A stretch of DNA of 49,915 bases from Snowella sp. (lineage in GTDB: Bacteria; Cyanobacteriota; Cyanobacteriia; Cyanobacteriales; Microcystaceae). This document shows positions 17,234-26,818 of this stretch, in pieces. The position numbers and the translations under genes are program-made. The stretch covers positions 1-49,915 of the forward strand of contig QBMS01000014.1 in the NCBI GenBank assembly GCA_003249095.1, in the 5' to 3' direction. Below the pieces are notes generated by a model, which did no database searches, was not told where the DNA came from, and saw nothing but the letters and a program-made list of their open reading frames with translations. Numbering within the stretch: the stretch's first letter is position 1; each line of letters begins with the position of its first letter.

Positions 17234-18733
17234 CCATTGTTTAATTTCTTCTGTCAGCCAAAGGGCTTCTGACGGCTCTAATTTTTTACCCAGCCAATAG
17301 ATTTGCTCGTGGGTATTTAAAGTTACTTGGCAATTTTCTGGATTGAGTTGGGGAAAGACACCGATGATATCCTGAAACTTGCCTTGTTTTTTATAGTAGG
17401 TGATTCCTAAAAATGTTTTACAGAGTTGATAGCCTTCTGCTTGTAGAGAAAGCTCAGTTTTTTCTAAAGACCAAATAATGAGATCTATCAAATAAATCAA
17501 GAGAACGATTGATAAATTTAGCGCGCAAATGAGTTCAACTTCCCAAAACAGCAAAGATTTTTCGGTACTTAGAAAATAAGTTAAAACCATTAAACTAGGG
17601 ACAATCAGAAAGCTCCAGATCGACAGAGCTAATACCCCCAATCGAGAAAAATTAAAAGTCGAATTTACAGGGATTTTTAATTGAGATAGAAATAAATTTT
17701 TCCAGAAAAAAGATTGACCTGATGCAATTTGTAAATCTAAGCTTTCGGATGATTGCAAAAGCTTAATCTGAGTCTGTTTTGGCTTAATAATTTTTTGCGT
17801 TTTTTGAATAACCTTTTGTCCTAAGGTTAACGGTGCATCTATTCTGAATAGGGCAGTTAAGGCTTCCCTAGCGGACTGATAGCGTTTTTCGGGTAAGGGA
17901 TGGGTTAATCGTTCTAACCATTGTTTCAAGACGGGATCAATTCTTTTTTTATGATCTGACTGAATAGGTGATGGTTGAGTCATTAAATCTTCAGGTAGCG
18001 TTCCCATCAAAAGATGAATTAATGTCACTCCTAAGCCATAAAGATCGGAAGCAGGAACGGCTTTTCCCCAATATTGTTCTAGGGGAGCATAGCCATTGGT
18101 TCCAACAACAGTAAAGGTTACTCCTGTCACATTTTTCTGAGTTTGAACGGCTCCAAAATCAATTAAATAAATATGGCCGTCATTTCCTAAAATTAGGTTA
18201 CTGGGTTTAATATCTCGATGTAAAATAGGGGGGTCTAGTTCGTGTAAATAAATTAAAATTTCTAAAATTTCTTGAGCAATTTTTTTAATCTCTTTTTGAT
18301 TAAAGGTTTTATTTTGATTTAATAATTCCGCTAAAGACCAACCTGCTAGGTATTCTTGCGCGATCGCAAACCAGGTAACACCACCAACCTGTTTAGGCGC
18401 GATTTCAAAAGACGCATGATAGCGGGGAATCCGTTCATGGTTAAGGGTTTGTAGGACTTCCGCTTCTCGTTCAAAGAGTTTAAATTCCGACCACTGCAAT
18501 TGGGGACTAAAGGCCAAAAGTTTAATGGTGACATATTGCGGCGATCGCTGAAAAAAGAGTAGTTTTAAAGCATTCAGCCAATCAATATTATTCAGTTTTT
18601 CCCAACGCCAAAATAGACCAAATTCATGGGAACCTAAATCGATCGCCAACCAGGTTTGTCGCCCATTTTGGGAAATTCCTAGAGGTTGTTTGAGGAGATA
18701 ACGCTGATTGAGAATATCACCTATTTTAAACAT
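17213..18733 (-). CDS. Membrane-anchored Ser/Thr protein kinase
   Basis: Using the ATG at 18733 (MFKIGDILNQRYLLKQPLGI), the protein has 506 residues; the longer frame adds an unlikely leader. The N-terminal Hanks-type kinase domain (about 8-305) shows HRDIKPSNLIL and DFGAVQTQ, the APE-like YAPLEQYWG, and the ATP lysine in YVTIKLLAF. Between the second and third strands there is an insertion of about 30 residues (EFGLFWRWEKLNNIDWLNAL). After the kinase come two membrane helices (LGVLALSIWSFLIVPSLMVL, then ELICALNLSIVLLIYLI) and a small beta-rich C-terminal domain. It is divergent from the CHAT locus, 93 bases away. The target is unknown. Confidence 0.9.
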   Translation of the reverse strand: MFKIGDILNQRYLLKQPLGISQNGRQTWLAIDLGSHEFGLFWRWEKLNNIDWLNALKLLFFQRSPQYVTIKLLAFSPQLQWSEFKLFEREAEVLQTLNHERIPRYHASFEIAPKQVGGVTWFAIAQEYLAGWSLAELLNQNKTFNQKEIKKIAQEILEILIYLHELDPPILHRDIKPSNLILGNDGHIYLIDFGAVQTQKNVTGVTFTVVGTNGYAPLEQYWGKAVPASDLYGLGVTLIHLLMGTLPEDLMTQPSPIQSDHKKRIDPVLKQWLERLTHPLPEKRYQSAREALTALFRIDAPLTLGQKVIQKTQKIIKPKQTQIKLLQSSESLDLQIASGQSFFWKNLFLSQLKIPVNSTFNFSRLGVLALSIWSFLIVPSLMVLTYFLSTEKSLLFWEVELICALNLSIVLLIYLIDLIIWSLEKTELSLQAEGYQLCKTFLGITYYKKQGKFQDIIGVFPQLNPENCQVTLNTHEQIYWLGKKLEPSEALWLTEEIKQWLYDRPE

Positions 18734-18826
18734 GATATATCGCCTAAGTAGGTTGGTTTGAACACGGAGTATCACTGCTTGATAAATTTTGCTATAGTTT
18801 AAAAATAAATAATGCAATAGCAACCG

Positions 18827-19144
18827 ATGAAAATTGAAATTATTGGTACAGACGCGATTCTAGCGACTGAGGAACTTCTAAGGATTCAAGGCTTAGAAGG
18901 CAGTTACGAAACGGTAAACGAAGTAGAACGAGAAGCATTACTGACCACGATCGCCACTATTGTCGGGATTGTGGGCGGTTCAATAACTATAGCCGAGCAG
19001 CTTCACAAGTGGAGCCAAAAATATCAGCAATCTTCAGGTGGGGCGAAAATTGAGAAAGTTCTGATTGTCTCGCCTAATGGCAAACGCTTATTGCTGAAGG
19101 ATGCAACGGTTGCCCAAATTCAAGCAATTTTAGAGGAGAAATAA
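18827..19144 (+). CDS. Small membrane protein before the CHAT-STAND gene; EACC1-like
   Basis: This 105-residue protein starts with a short strand region (KIEIIGTDAILATEELL), has a hydrophobic segment at about residues 42-60 (LLTTIATIVGIVGGSITIAE), and ends in VLIVSPNGKRLLLKDATVAQ plus a final helix. The order strand/helix, membrane segment, then a small C-terminal domain matches what I recall of the effector-associated constant component EACC1 of predicted bacterial conflict systems. That match is from memory. The gene is five bases from the CHAT ATPase gene, so the two are translated together. Confidence 0.7.
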   Translation: MKIEIIGTDAILATEELLRIQGLEGSYETVNEVEREALLTTIATIVGIVGGSITIAEQLHKWSQKYQQSSGGAKIEKVLIVSPNGKRLLLKDATVAQIQAILEEK

Positions 19145-19149
19145 GCTTA

Positions 19150-22143
19150 ATGAAAATCCTGCACATTGACCTTAAGCCCGTTGGCGAGAGTTATGCTGAA
19201 TTTCGTTATTTTTGGGATAATTCAAACCAATATCAATCGCGTCAGTTGCCCTTGGCTCAGATCGCTGGTTTGATTGATCGTGCAGAAACCGACTACTACA
19301 CAAGGCTTCCAGAAGAGTACGCTAAGACGGGGCAGGCTCTTTATAACTGGTTAGATGGGAGCGATCGCTTTTTAGCACGGGAGTTAAATCAACACCGACG
19401 AGAGGGAATTGTTTTAGCCATAGCAGCAAGTGAGGGATTAGCTCATTTACCCTGGGAAATCTTGCACGATGGTACAAAGTTTCTAGTTGAGAGAACACCT
19501 GCCATTGTTCCGATTCGATGGGTTAATCAGTCTAATTCTCAGCCTTTAATTCAAGAAGATAAACCTGCTAATCGGGCTTTAAATGTTCTTTTTATGGCAA
19601 CTTCGCCGTTAGGTGTGGAACCTGTATTGGATTATGAAGCGGAAGAAGGACAAATTTTATCAGCGACTCAGCGTACTCCTGTTAATTTACAAGTCGAAGA
19701 AAGTGGTTGTTTGAGTGAGTTGGGTTATTTGGTTCGAGAATATGAGAAAAATTATTTTGATATTTTTCATTTAACGGGTCATGCAACTCACAATCAAAAG
19801 CCTTATTTTTTGACGGAAGATGAGTATGGTAATCTATTGCATAGCGATACTTCAGCAATTATTAATGCGCTGAAATCTTCTGTCCCACCTTTGATTTTCC
19901 TGTCGGGTTGTCGGACAGGTCGTCGTGCATCTGATCCTGTCGTTGCTTCGATGGCAGAGGAATTATTATTAGATTTAGGGGAAACGGCTATTTTGGGTTG
20001 GGGAGAAACTGTCCGCGATACGGATGCAACGGCGGCGGCAAGTCGTTTGTATTGGGAGTTATCGCAAGGGGGAACGATATTAGAGGCTCTGGCATCAACT
20101 TATCAGGCATTAATTCGGCAACAAGCAAGGGATTGGCATAAATTAAGATTATATGTGGCGAATATTTTACCAGGGGCTTTGGTGACTTCCTTGAGAACAA
20201 GGGGGCGGAAGCAATTGCCCAAACCTACGATGTCTTTGGAGTTTAGGGACGATGAGAAGCGATTAAGGGTGATTAGTCGAGAAAATTTTGTCGGCCGTCG
20301 TCGTCAGTTACAAAATTGTTTGCGGACTTTGAAAACGGATCAGGAAAAGGTCGGGGTTTTACTTCATGGCATGGGCGGTTTAGGAAAAAGTAGTATTGCT
20401 TCTCGTTTGTGGGATCGTTTGCCTGACTATGAAAAGGTTCTTTGGTGGCGACAAATTGATGAACCGAAGCTGATTAAAAAGTTGTCTTCTAAATTAATTA
20501 AGCCTGAATTACGAGAAGTTCGTACTGTTTTGGAAGCAATGGATGACGGTTTAGAGGTAAAGCTTGCTTATCTTTTTAGTCAATTAGCAGAATTGGGAGA
20601 AAAACCATTTTTATTTATTTTTGATGATTTTGAATGGAATCTAGAACCGCGTGAGGGTCGTTATATTTTAAAGTCTGAAGTTGTCCCAATTTTAGCGGCT
20701 TTAATTTCAGCAATTCGAGAAACGGGAACTGGGCATCGGGTGATTATTACTTGTCGTTATCGTTTTGATTCGGAGTTGTTGGATTTTTTCTATCAACAGG
20801 GATTAGAATCTTTAAAAAAATCTGAATTGACTAAAAAACTAAGTCGCTTAGAGCATTTTAATTCCCAGAAAACTCCTGAAGATTTACGAGAAAGAGCATT
20901 GACTTTAGCCGATGGAAATCCTCGGTTACTAGAATTTCTAAATGATGAAGTTTTAGGCGAACAAGATGCACAAGCTAAACTAACAGAACTAGAACAAAGC
21001 CCAGAACTGTGGAAAGATAAAATTATTTGGAAAGAACTTTATCAACTTATTGATGAACCCTTACAACAGATTCTTAGTTATTGTTTAATTTATGAAATTT
21101 CTGTCCCAATGGAAGCTTTAGAAGTTGTTTGTGAGTCTCTTCCTGATTGTAAACAACAATTACAACGAGGTTTAGATTTAGGGGTGATTGAAATTAGTTC
21201 TGAACAAAAAGAAGAAGAGCAAATTTATTACATCTCTCGACTTTTATCTCATATTATTCCTAACATTAAACGGACTAAAGACGAAACGTTATTATCATTT
21301 TTATGTGGTAAAGCTGGTGATAAGTTATATCAATTATGGGGAAATAAAGAAAATAGAAATGGAGAACAATGGTTAGAAATTTTTCGTTTATCTTTATCTG
21401 ATAAGAAGAATCACCAAAGGTTTAGAGAAGGATTTGCAAAAATGATAAAAAGTAATAACCCAATAGCAAATGTCCCTTTTAAATTAGTATTAAAACAACA
21501 TCAAAATGATTATAAATCCTCAAGAGAAACTTTATTTTGTCAGCTAGAAGAGTTCCTAAAATATGAAAAATGGAGCGATGCTGATGAAGAAACTGGATGG
21601 ATATTTTTTCAATTTCTCACTTTTGAAAATTATCCAGATTTTAGACGTTTATACCTTGAGATAGACAAGGATATTTTGGAAAAAATTGATCAATTATGGT
21701 TAAAGTATAGTCAAGAAAAATTTGGCTTTACTGTTCAGATAGGTATTTATGATAACCTAGTTTATCATAAACTTCCATTACAGAACTATGTCACCGAATC
21801 AATAGAGATAGATGCTAATAAACATATCGCTCAATCAACAAAAAGGGACTATATGTGGAAAGAATTTTATACAAAAGTTGGATGGAGAAAAAAAGAAAAT
21901 ACAACTCATCGCTCTTTAAACTTGGATTTGTCTTTTATTCCTCAAGGTTATTTTCCCTTACTAACTTACATTCGAGGTGATATTCAAGAATATATAATTC
22001 CGCGAATGCCAGAAAGATTATTCTTTGAAGGATGGTGTACTAAGTATTCTTTGGGTCATATAGTAGAGGAAGATCCATTTATCTTGTTAAACACCTTGAT
22101 GTACAGATTCAACAATACGATTCAACAGTTATGGATAATTTAA
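19150..22143 (+). CDS. CHAT protease-STAND NTPase fusion
   Basis: In this 997-residue protein the N-terminal half is a CHAT (caspase-like) domain with the catalytic pair H211 in FHLTGHA and C254 in FLSGCRTGR, preceded by the typical LPWEILHDG. A STAND/NB-ARC-type ATPase follows: Walker A GMGGLGKSS at 407-415 and Walker B FLFIFDDFEW with D492/D493, then a TCRYRF sensor and a helical region. The C-terminal part (about 650-997) has no recognised repeat and is visibly more AT-rich. STAND proteins oligomerise on sensing a trigger; a CHAT head would then cleave a partner. Such genes are abundant in multicellular and colonial cyanobacteria, with defence or programmed-death roles inferred. Confidence 0.92.
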   Translation: MKILHIDLKPVGESYAEFRYFWDNSNQYQSRQLPLAQIAGLIDRAETDYYTRLPEEYAKTGQALYNWLDGSDRFLARELNQHRREGIVLAIAASEGLAHLPWEILHDGTKFLVERTPAIVPIRWVNQSNSQPLIQEDKPANRALNVLFMATSPLGVEPVLDYEAEEGQILSATQRTPVNLQVEESGCLSELGYLVREYEKNYFDIFHLTGHATHNQKPYFLTEDEYGNLLHSDTSAIINALKSSVPPLIFLSGCRTGRRASDPVVASMAEELLLDLGETAILGWGETVRDTDATAAASRLYWELSQGGTILEALASTYQALIRQQARDWHKLRLYVANILPGALVTSLRTRGRKQLPKPTMSLEFRDDEKRLRVISRENFVGRRRQLQNCLRTLKTDQEKVGVLLHGMGGLGKSSIASRLWDRLPDYEKVLWWRQIDEPKLIKKLSSKLIKPELREVRTVLEAMDDGLEVKLAYLFSQLAELGEKPFLFIFDDFEWNLEPREGRYILKSEVVPILAALISAIRETGTGHRVIITCRYRFDSELLDFFYQQGLESLKKSELTKKLSRLEHFNSQKTPEDLRERALTLADGNPRLLEFLNDEVLGEQDAQAKLTELEQSPELWKDKIIWKELYQLIDEPLQQILSYCLIYEISVPMEALEVVCESLPDCKQQLQRGLDLGVIEISSEQKEEEQIYYISRLLSHIIPNIKRTKDETLLSFLCGKAGDKLYQLWGNKENRNGEQWLEIFRLSLSDKKNHQRFREGFAKMIKSNNPIANVPFKLVLKQHQNDYKSSRETLFCQLEEFLKYEKWSDADEETGWIFFQFLTFENYPDFRRLYLEIDKDILEKIDQLWLKYSQEKFGFTVQIGIYDNLVYHKLPLQNYVTESIEIDANKHIAQSTKRDYMWKEFYTKVGWRKKENTTHRSLNLDLSFIPQGYFPLLTYIRGDIQEYIIPRMPERLFFEGWCTKYSLGHIVEEDPFILLNTLMYRFNNTIQQLWII

Positions 22144-22406
22144 CTTTGTGTAGTCTAATAGTGCGATCGCCGATCTCGTAGGCTGAGTTAATAAGCGCAA
22201 CCCAACTATGGGAAATGATAACCTGATTGTGGGTTATTGCGATTATTATGCTTCAATGCGATCATAGGAAATAATGTTGTTATATCCCGATGTTTTTGAG
22301 CAAAAATTAAAGTTATCATAAAGTTATCAAGCCGAGTTAAATTATTATTTCTGCAACTTTTTTATCAAGTAAAATCAATCAAAATACTACAAGAAGATTA
22401 ATCAAG

Positions 22407-22658
22407 ATGAGTCTAATTAAATTACATAATATTATCGCTCTTGCAGAAAATATTAAAACCACTCAATTTATGACAGAAAAAGAAATAATTTTACCTAGAG
22501 GTCAAATGGGAACAGTGGTAGAAGAATATAATAATGGAGAAGCTTTTGAAGTGGAGTTTTGCGATGATAATGGTCAAACTTATGCGTTAGTTTCTCTAGA
22601 ATCAGAAAAATTAATATTTCTTTATCCTGATACTTCTAACCTTAGTTTAGTTCATTAA
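22407..22658 (+). CDS. DUF4926-family protein
   Basis: This 83-residue protein has the DUF4926 pattern: a short N-terminal segment (KLHNIIALAENI), then LPRGQMGTVVEEYNNGEAFEVEF and VSLESEKLIFLY. This is an SH3-like beta barrel. In many genomes it is encoded next to DUF6883 proteins, perhaps as a toxin-antitoxin-like pair; no DUF6883 gene is present here. The gene stands alone about 260 bases after the CHAT gene. The function is unknown. Confidence 0.75.
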   Translation: MSLIKLHNIIALAENIKTTQFMTEKEIILPRGQMGTVVEEYNNGEAFEVEFCDDNGQTYALVSLESEKLIFLYPDTSNLSLVH

Positions 22659-22780
22659 ATTATTAGTGAGATCGCCCTTTCCAACTTCATCAAAAAGCGA
22701 TCGCGGTTTGTGGAACCAATTCTAATTAAAAAATATCCTAAAACATAATTTAGCTACCATCATTTAATCCTCTTAAATAG

Positions 22781-22960
22781 GAAATCCAAAAAAATGATCC
22801 CCAAAATTTGTTTGCTACAGTGATCCTTGGTATTATTGAGAAATCCGCAATCGCTTTGTATAACGACATAGAACAATACGAGGGCAGATACCGCATTGGA
22901 TCGGGACGAAATCCAACGCATTTAGTAATATCTACACCTCAACTTATTTTCCTTTTTTAG
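22781..22960 (+). pseudogene. Possible gene remnant
   Basis: A forward frame is open from 22781 to the TAG at 22958-22960 and reads LYNDIEQYEGRYRIGSGRNP then THLVISTPQ, which looks like real protein. It has no ATG; a GTG at 22820 would give 46 residues. An ATG 26 bases earlier (22794) is in another frame that closes after nine codons, which would fit a decayed start. The tail overlaps the 3' end of the ABC-F gene on the other strand by 17 bases. No family was recognised, and it may be chance. Confidence 0.25.
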
Positions 22961-24641
22961 CTTTTTGTTTCGCCTTTTTAGCGGCAGACTTAGCAGCTTG
23001 TTCGGCGGCAATGCGCTCTTGTTCTGCTTTTTGTTTTTCTTCCTCAATTTTGTCTAAATAATAATGGTAATCTCCGCGATAAAGAATTAACTCTCCATCC
23101 CGAATTTCCACAATTTTATTCGCCGCTTGGGAAATAAAATAACGATCATGGGAAACAATTAATACTGTTCCGTCGTAATTTTGCAGAGCTTCTTCTAGCA
23201 TCTCTTTAGCAGGAATATCGAGGTGATTAGTCGGCTCATCTAAAATAAGTAAATTAGCAGGTTGGAGTAACATTTTCGCCAGGGCCAATCGAGCTTTTTC
23301 TCCTCCACTTAAGGATTCAACTTTTTTGAACACTGTTTCTCCACTAAATAGAAAACGTCCTAAAAGGGTACGAACTTCTTCATTTTTCCACTCAGGGACT
23401 TCATCGTGAATAGTATCCAGAACCGTTTTATTTAAGTCCAAGGCTTCGGCTTGATTCTGCTCAAAATAGCCAGGAATCACATTATGTTTCCCAATTTCTG
23501 CAATTCCTTCACTAGGAGTTTCCATGCCCATAATTAAGCGTAAAAGCGTCGATTTTCCTGCACCATTGGGGCCTAGAAAAGCAATACGATCGCCACGTTC
23601 GACTAATAATTCTGCATCTAAAAAAAGAATTTTATCGTCATAACTATGAACTAAATTTTGGATGGTTACGACTTCCCTGCCACTCCGAGAAGAAGGAGGA
23701 AAACGAAAATGGAGAGAACGGACAGAACTTGTAGGGGCTTCGATACGCTCAACTTTATCTAATTGTTTTTCTCGACTTTTCGCCTGAGTACTACGGGTTG
23801 CGCTGGCCCGAAAGCGATCGACAAAGACCTGTTGTTTTTCTAATTCTTTTTGTTGCCGTTCGTAGGCACTCAGTTGAGCTTCCTGAAGTTCTTGTTTTTG
23901 TTGTAAATAGGTGGAATAATTCCCTAAATAGGTAGTAGAAACTCCACGCTCGGTTTCCACTATTTGGTTACATAAACGGTCTAAAAATTCTCGGTCATGG
24001 GAGACAATCACCATTGGCGTGTTGAGTCCTTTGAGATATTTTTCTAACCATTCAATGGTTTCTAAATCTAGATGGTTAGTCGGTTCATCCAATAGTAAGA
24101 TATCGGGTTTTTGCAATAAAATTTTCCCCAAACTCATCCGCATCTGCCAACCACCACTAAAGGCACTGACCAGGCGATCGCCGTCTTCGAGGTCAAACCC
24201 CATTTCAGGCATGATTTTTTCAATGCGAGTATCTAGACCGTAACCATCAAGGGCTTCAAATTTACGCTGTAAATCGTCTAATTCATGGATTAATTTATCT
24301 AAGGTCTCAGGATTTGCCGCTTCCATGTCGTGGTGAATTTGATTCAGACGATGATGCACCTGATTGGCTTCTTCAAAAACCATCCAAAATTCTTCCCGTA
24401 CCGTGCGACTGGGATCTACTTCAAATTCCTGGGTCAGATAACCAATATGTAAACTCGCTGGCCGAATAATTTCTCCAGAGGTCGGCTCGATATCCCCCAT
24501 GATTATTTTTAACTGAGTGGACTTTCCCGCACCGTTGACCCCAACGAGTCCAATGCGATCGCCCGTTTTGACTTCCCAAGTGACATCCTTCAAGACCTCG
24601 CCCGTCGGATAAATTTTGCTAATGTGTTCCAGTCGTAGCAT
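22944..24641 (-). CDS. ABC-F family ATPase
   Basis: From the ATG at 24641 (MLRLEHISKIYPTGEVLKD) the protein has 565 residues; a longer frame adds 27 unlikely residues. Two ABC domains are joined by a charged linker (ELQEAQLSAYERQQKELEKQ). They show Walker A GVNGAGKSTQLK and GPNGAGKSTLLR, signatures SAFSGGWQMR and SLSGGEKARLAL, and Walker B ILLLDEPTNHLD and LLILDEPTNHLD. There are no membrane segments, and the tail is lysine/alanine-rich. ABC-F proteins act on the ribosome, relieving stalling or giving antibiotic protection; which subtype this is (Uup, EttA or other) is not resolved. Confidence 0.93.
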   Translation of the reverse strand: MLRLEHISKIYPTGEVLKDVTWEVKTGDRIGLVGVNGAGKSTQLKIIMGDIEPTSGEIIRPASLHIGYLTQEFEVDPSRTVREEFWMVFEEANQVHHRLNQIHHDMEAANPETLDKLIHELDDLQRKFEALDGYGLDTRIEKIMPEMGFDLEDGDRLVSAFSGGWQMRMSLGKILLQKPDILLLDEPTNHLDLETIEWLEKYLKGLNTPMVIVSHDREFLDRLCNQIVETERGVSTTYLGNYSTYLQQKQELQEAQLSAYERQQKELEKQQVFVDRFRASATRSTQAKSREKQLDKVERIEAPTSSVRSLHFRFPPSSRSGREVVTIQNLVHSYDDKILFLDAELLVERGDRIAFLGPNGAGKSTLLRLIMGMETPSEGIAEIGKHNVIPGYFEQNQAEALDLNKTVLDTIHDEVPEWKNEEVRTLLGRFLFSGETVFKKVESLSGGEKARLALAKMLLQPANLLILDEPTNHLDIPAKEMLEEALQNYDGTVLIVSHDRYFISQAANKIVEIRDGELILYRGDYHYYLDKIEEEKQKAEQERIAAEQAAKSAAKKAKQKAKKGK

Positions 24642-24824
24642 TCTAGTCTCTCTACTTCTATCGAATTTAAAAGGATGGGATTTGAGGGTAGGCGATTTAA
24701 GCAAATACTTCATCAACGGCATAGCCCCTTGTTATCATAGCAAAAGCCCCGTTACCTAACGATAACGCTGTGACTCTTATCTCTTACACTAAAGAGAAGA
24801 ATTTATTGGTTAAGGAGTGACTTA

Positions 24825-25604
24825 ATGTTCATCAATCAATTACGTTTATTTACTCAAAAATACGGAAAAATTAATTTATCAAGCTTATTTCTAGCTATTC
24901 TTGTGGCTTCTGCTATTTTTCCCCTTCAAGCTCAATCTCAAGTTAGTCAGGTAGAAATTACTCAGGCTTTGACAGATACCCAGAAACAAGATATTAAAAA
25001 ACAAGCTGAAGAATTTATTGAATTATTAGGGAAAAATAAGTCCAGTCAAGCCAGAGCGATTTTAGCGAAAAAACTGCAAAAAAATTGGACACCCGAACAA
25101 ATTCAAGCTCTCTGGGAAGCAGAAGTCATTAGTCAGTTTGGGCCTTTCCAAAAAGTAATCCGTTCCAAGGCGATCGATATTATTAATGCCGATGTAGTAA
25201 AAGTGACCACTCAATTTGCTAAAGGATCTGAAAATATTTTGGTTACTTTTAACAAAAACCAAGAAGTGATCGCGGTGAATTGGCCTTCTAATAAAAGTGT
25301 TGAGAAAATTGCTGAGGCATTTGTCAATGATATCGTCGCTAAAGATTATGCCCGTGCCAGGGGTTATCTGAGTCCTGCGCTCAAAACAGAATTTTTTGCT
25401 GAAAATATTGAAAAAAGCTGGACAAACCTCCTTGAACGGACTGGCCCATTCCAAAAAATTCTAGCGATTCAGCACCAACCAGGCGGCACAATAGCGGCGA
25501 CAAACGTAGTGATTATGAAGATTCAGTTTGAAAAAGTAACCGACAATTTGTTTATTTTCTTTAATCAAGACAAACAAATTGTCAATGTGGATTTTCCTGA
25601 ATAG
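24825..25604 (+). CDS. Secreted protein with two DUF3887-type repeats
   Basis: This 259-residue protein has a signal peptide (LSSLFLAILVASAIFPLQAQ) and two similar domains, at about 58-155 and 160-257. Each starts with a helix and FVNDIVAKDYARARGYLSP- or FIELLGKNKSSQARAILAK-type sequence and ends with a strand motif (VTFNKNQEVIAVNW, FFNQDKQIVNVDF). Both contain GPFQK. The internal repeat is visible by eye. DUF3887 domains are NTF2-like and occur in exported proteins; a role is not known. A strong terminator follows at 25669. Confidence 0.8.
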   Translation: MFINQLRLFTQKYGKINLSSLFLAILVASAIFPLQAQSQVSQVEITQALTDTQKQDIKKQAEEFIELLGKNKSSQARAILAKKLQKNWTPEQIQALWEAEVISQFGPFQKVIRSKAIDIINADVVKVTTQFAKGSENILVTFNKNQEVIAVNWPSNKSVEKIAEAFVNDIVAKDYARARGYLSPALKTEFFAENIEKSWTNLLERTGPFQKILAIQHQPGGTIAATNVVIMKIQFEKVTDNLFIFFNQDKQIVNVDFPE

Positions 25605-25668
25605 TTTTTTCCCTAAAATTTAGCATGAAGGCGGGTGAAACTGTTAATTATTTAAAACACATACAAGC

Positions 25669-25689
25669 AAGGGGCTTAGTCCCCTTTTT
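25669..25689 (+). terminator. Rho-independent terminator of the DUF3887 gene
   Basis: AAGGGG (25669-25674) pairs with CCCCTT (25681-25686) across CTTAGT and is followed by TTT. It lies 65 bases after the stop codon and separates this gene from the convergent hisC. Confidence 0.75.
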
Positions 25690-25735
25690 ACAACACTATC
25701 AGCAAAATCAGGAGGCAATCTCAATTTGTGACAGC

Positions 25736-26818
25736 TTAGTTAGTGGGGGATAATTCAGTTTTAATCGCTTTAATGACAACTAATAATTGATCAATTTCTG
25801 CATCTGTACCGATAGAAATACGAACATAATTGGTAATACGGGGATGGCTAAAATAACGGACTAAAATTTTACGCGCTTTTAATTGTTGATAGAGTTCCGA
25901 CGCGCCGATCCATTGGGGAGAAGCCAGCACAAAATTGGAATCGGATTCACATACTTCAAAATCGAGTTTTCGTAATTCTGTGGTTAAGCGATCGCGGGTT
26001 TGACGAACCTGTTGCCAAATGGGTTTAAAATCCTCGGTGGCGGTTAGGGCGGCTGTGCCTAAACTTTGCGCCAAACGGTCTAAATTGTAGGAATCCCGCA
26101 CTTTATCCATTTCTTGAATCAAAGCAGGAGAACTAATGCCAAAACCGACTCGCATTCCCGCTAAACTATAACTTTTAGAAAGCGTCCGAGAAATAATCAC
26201 ATTATCAAATTGGGTCAGAAAATCCCAGTGATCCTCATCAGAAAAGTCAATATAAGCTTCATCAATTAAGACTATTCCCTTAGCTTGGGCGCAGGTTTGG
26301 GCAAGAAATTCTCGGTTTAAATGTTTACCGACGGGCGCATTAGGAGAAGCTAGAAAAATCAATTTTGCTTCTGGACAAATCACAGGCCCCGTTAGTTCAA
26401 ATTTTTCATTTAACGGGATTTTTTTGATAACTACGCCATGCACTGTCGCGATCGTCTCATAGAGGGAATAGGTTAAATCGAGAAATGCAACGACTTCCCC
26501 AGGGTTAACAAACGTCCGTAGGGCAATATTGAGAATATCATCAGAACCATTCCCCGCTAGAATCTGATCGACGGAAAGATCCCAAACTTGGGCGGCGGCT
26601 TTGCGTAATTGAGTCGCAACGGGATCGGGATAGAGCCGAACTTTGGCTAAATCTTCTGATAAATGTTCAAAAATTTGGGCAGGAGGGGCGTAGGGATTTT
26701 CATTGGTGTTGAGTTTGATGAAATCCGTTGTTTGGGGCTGTTCCCCAGGGACGTAACTGGAAGCTTGGCGGACACAATCTCGAATTAGTTCTGGTGAGGG
26801 TAGTCGAATCAATGACAT
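25736..26818 (-). CDS. hisC: Histidinol-phosphate aminotransferase
   Basis: This 360-residue PLP-dependent class I/II aminotransferase converts imidazole-acetol phosphate and glutamate to histidinol phosphate. The PLP lysine is in SRTLSKSYSLAGMRVGF. Other motifs are LNTNENPYAPP near the start, LAGNGSDDILNIAL, LASPNAPVGKHL and VRISIGTDAEID near the end. The length and start (MSLIRLPSPELIRDCVRQ) fit cyanobacterial HisC. It is divergent from the LysR gene, with 186 bases between them. Confidence 0.93.
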   Translation of the reverse strand: MSLIRLPSPELIRDCVRQASSYVPGEQPQTTDFIKLNTNENPYAPPAQIFEHLSEDLAKVRLYPDPVATQLRKAAAQVWDLSVDQILAGNGSDDILNIALRTFVNPGEVVAFLDLTYSLYETIATVHGVVIKKIPLNEKFELTGPVICPEAKLIFLASPNAPVGKHLNREFLAQTCAQAKGIVLIDEAYIDFSDEDHWDFLTQFDNVIISRTLSKSYSLAGMRVGFGISSPALIQEMDKVRDSYNLDRLAQSLGTAALTATEDFKPIWQQVRQTRDRLTTELRKLDFEVCESDSNFVLASPQWIGASELYQQLKARKILVRYFSHPRITNYVRISIGTDAEIDQLLVVIKAIKTELSPTN

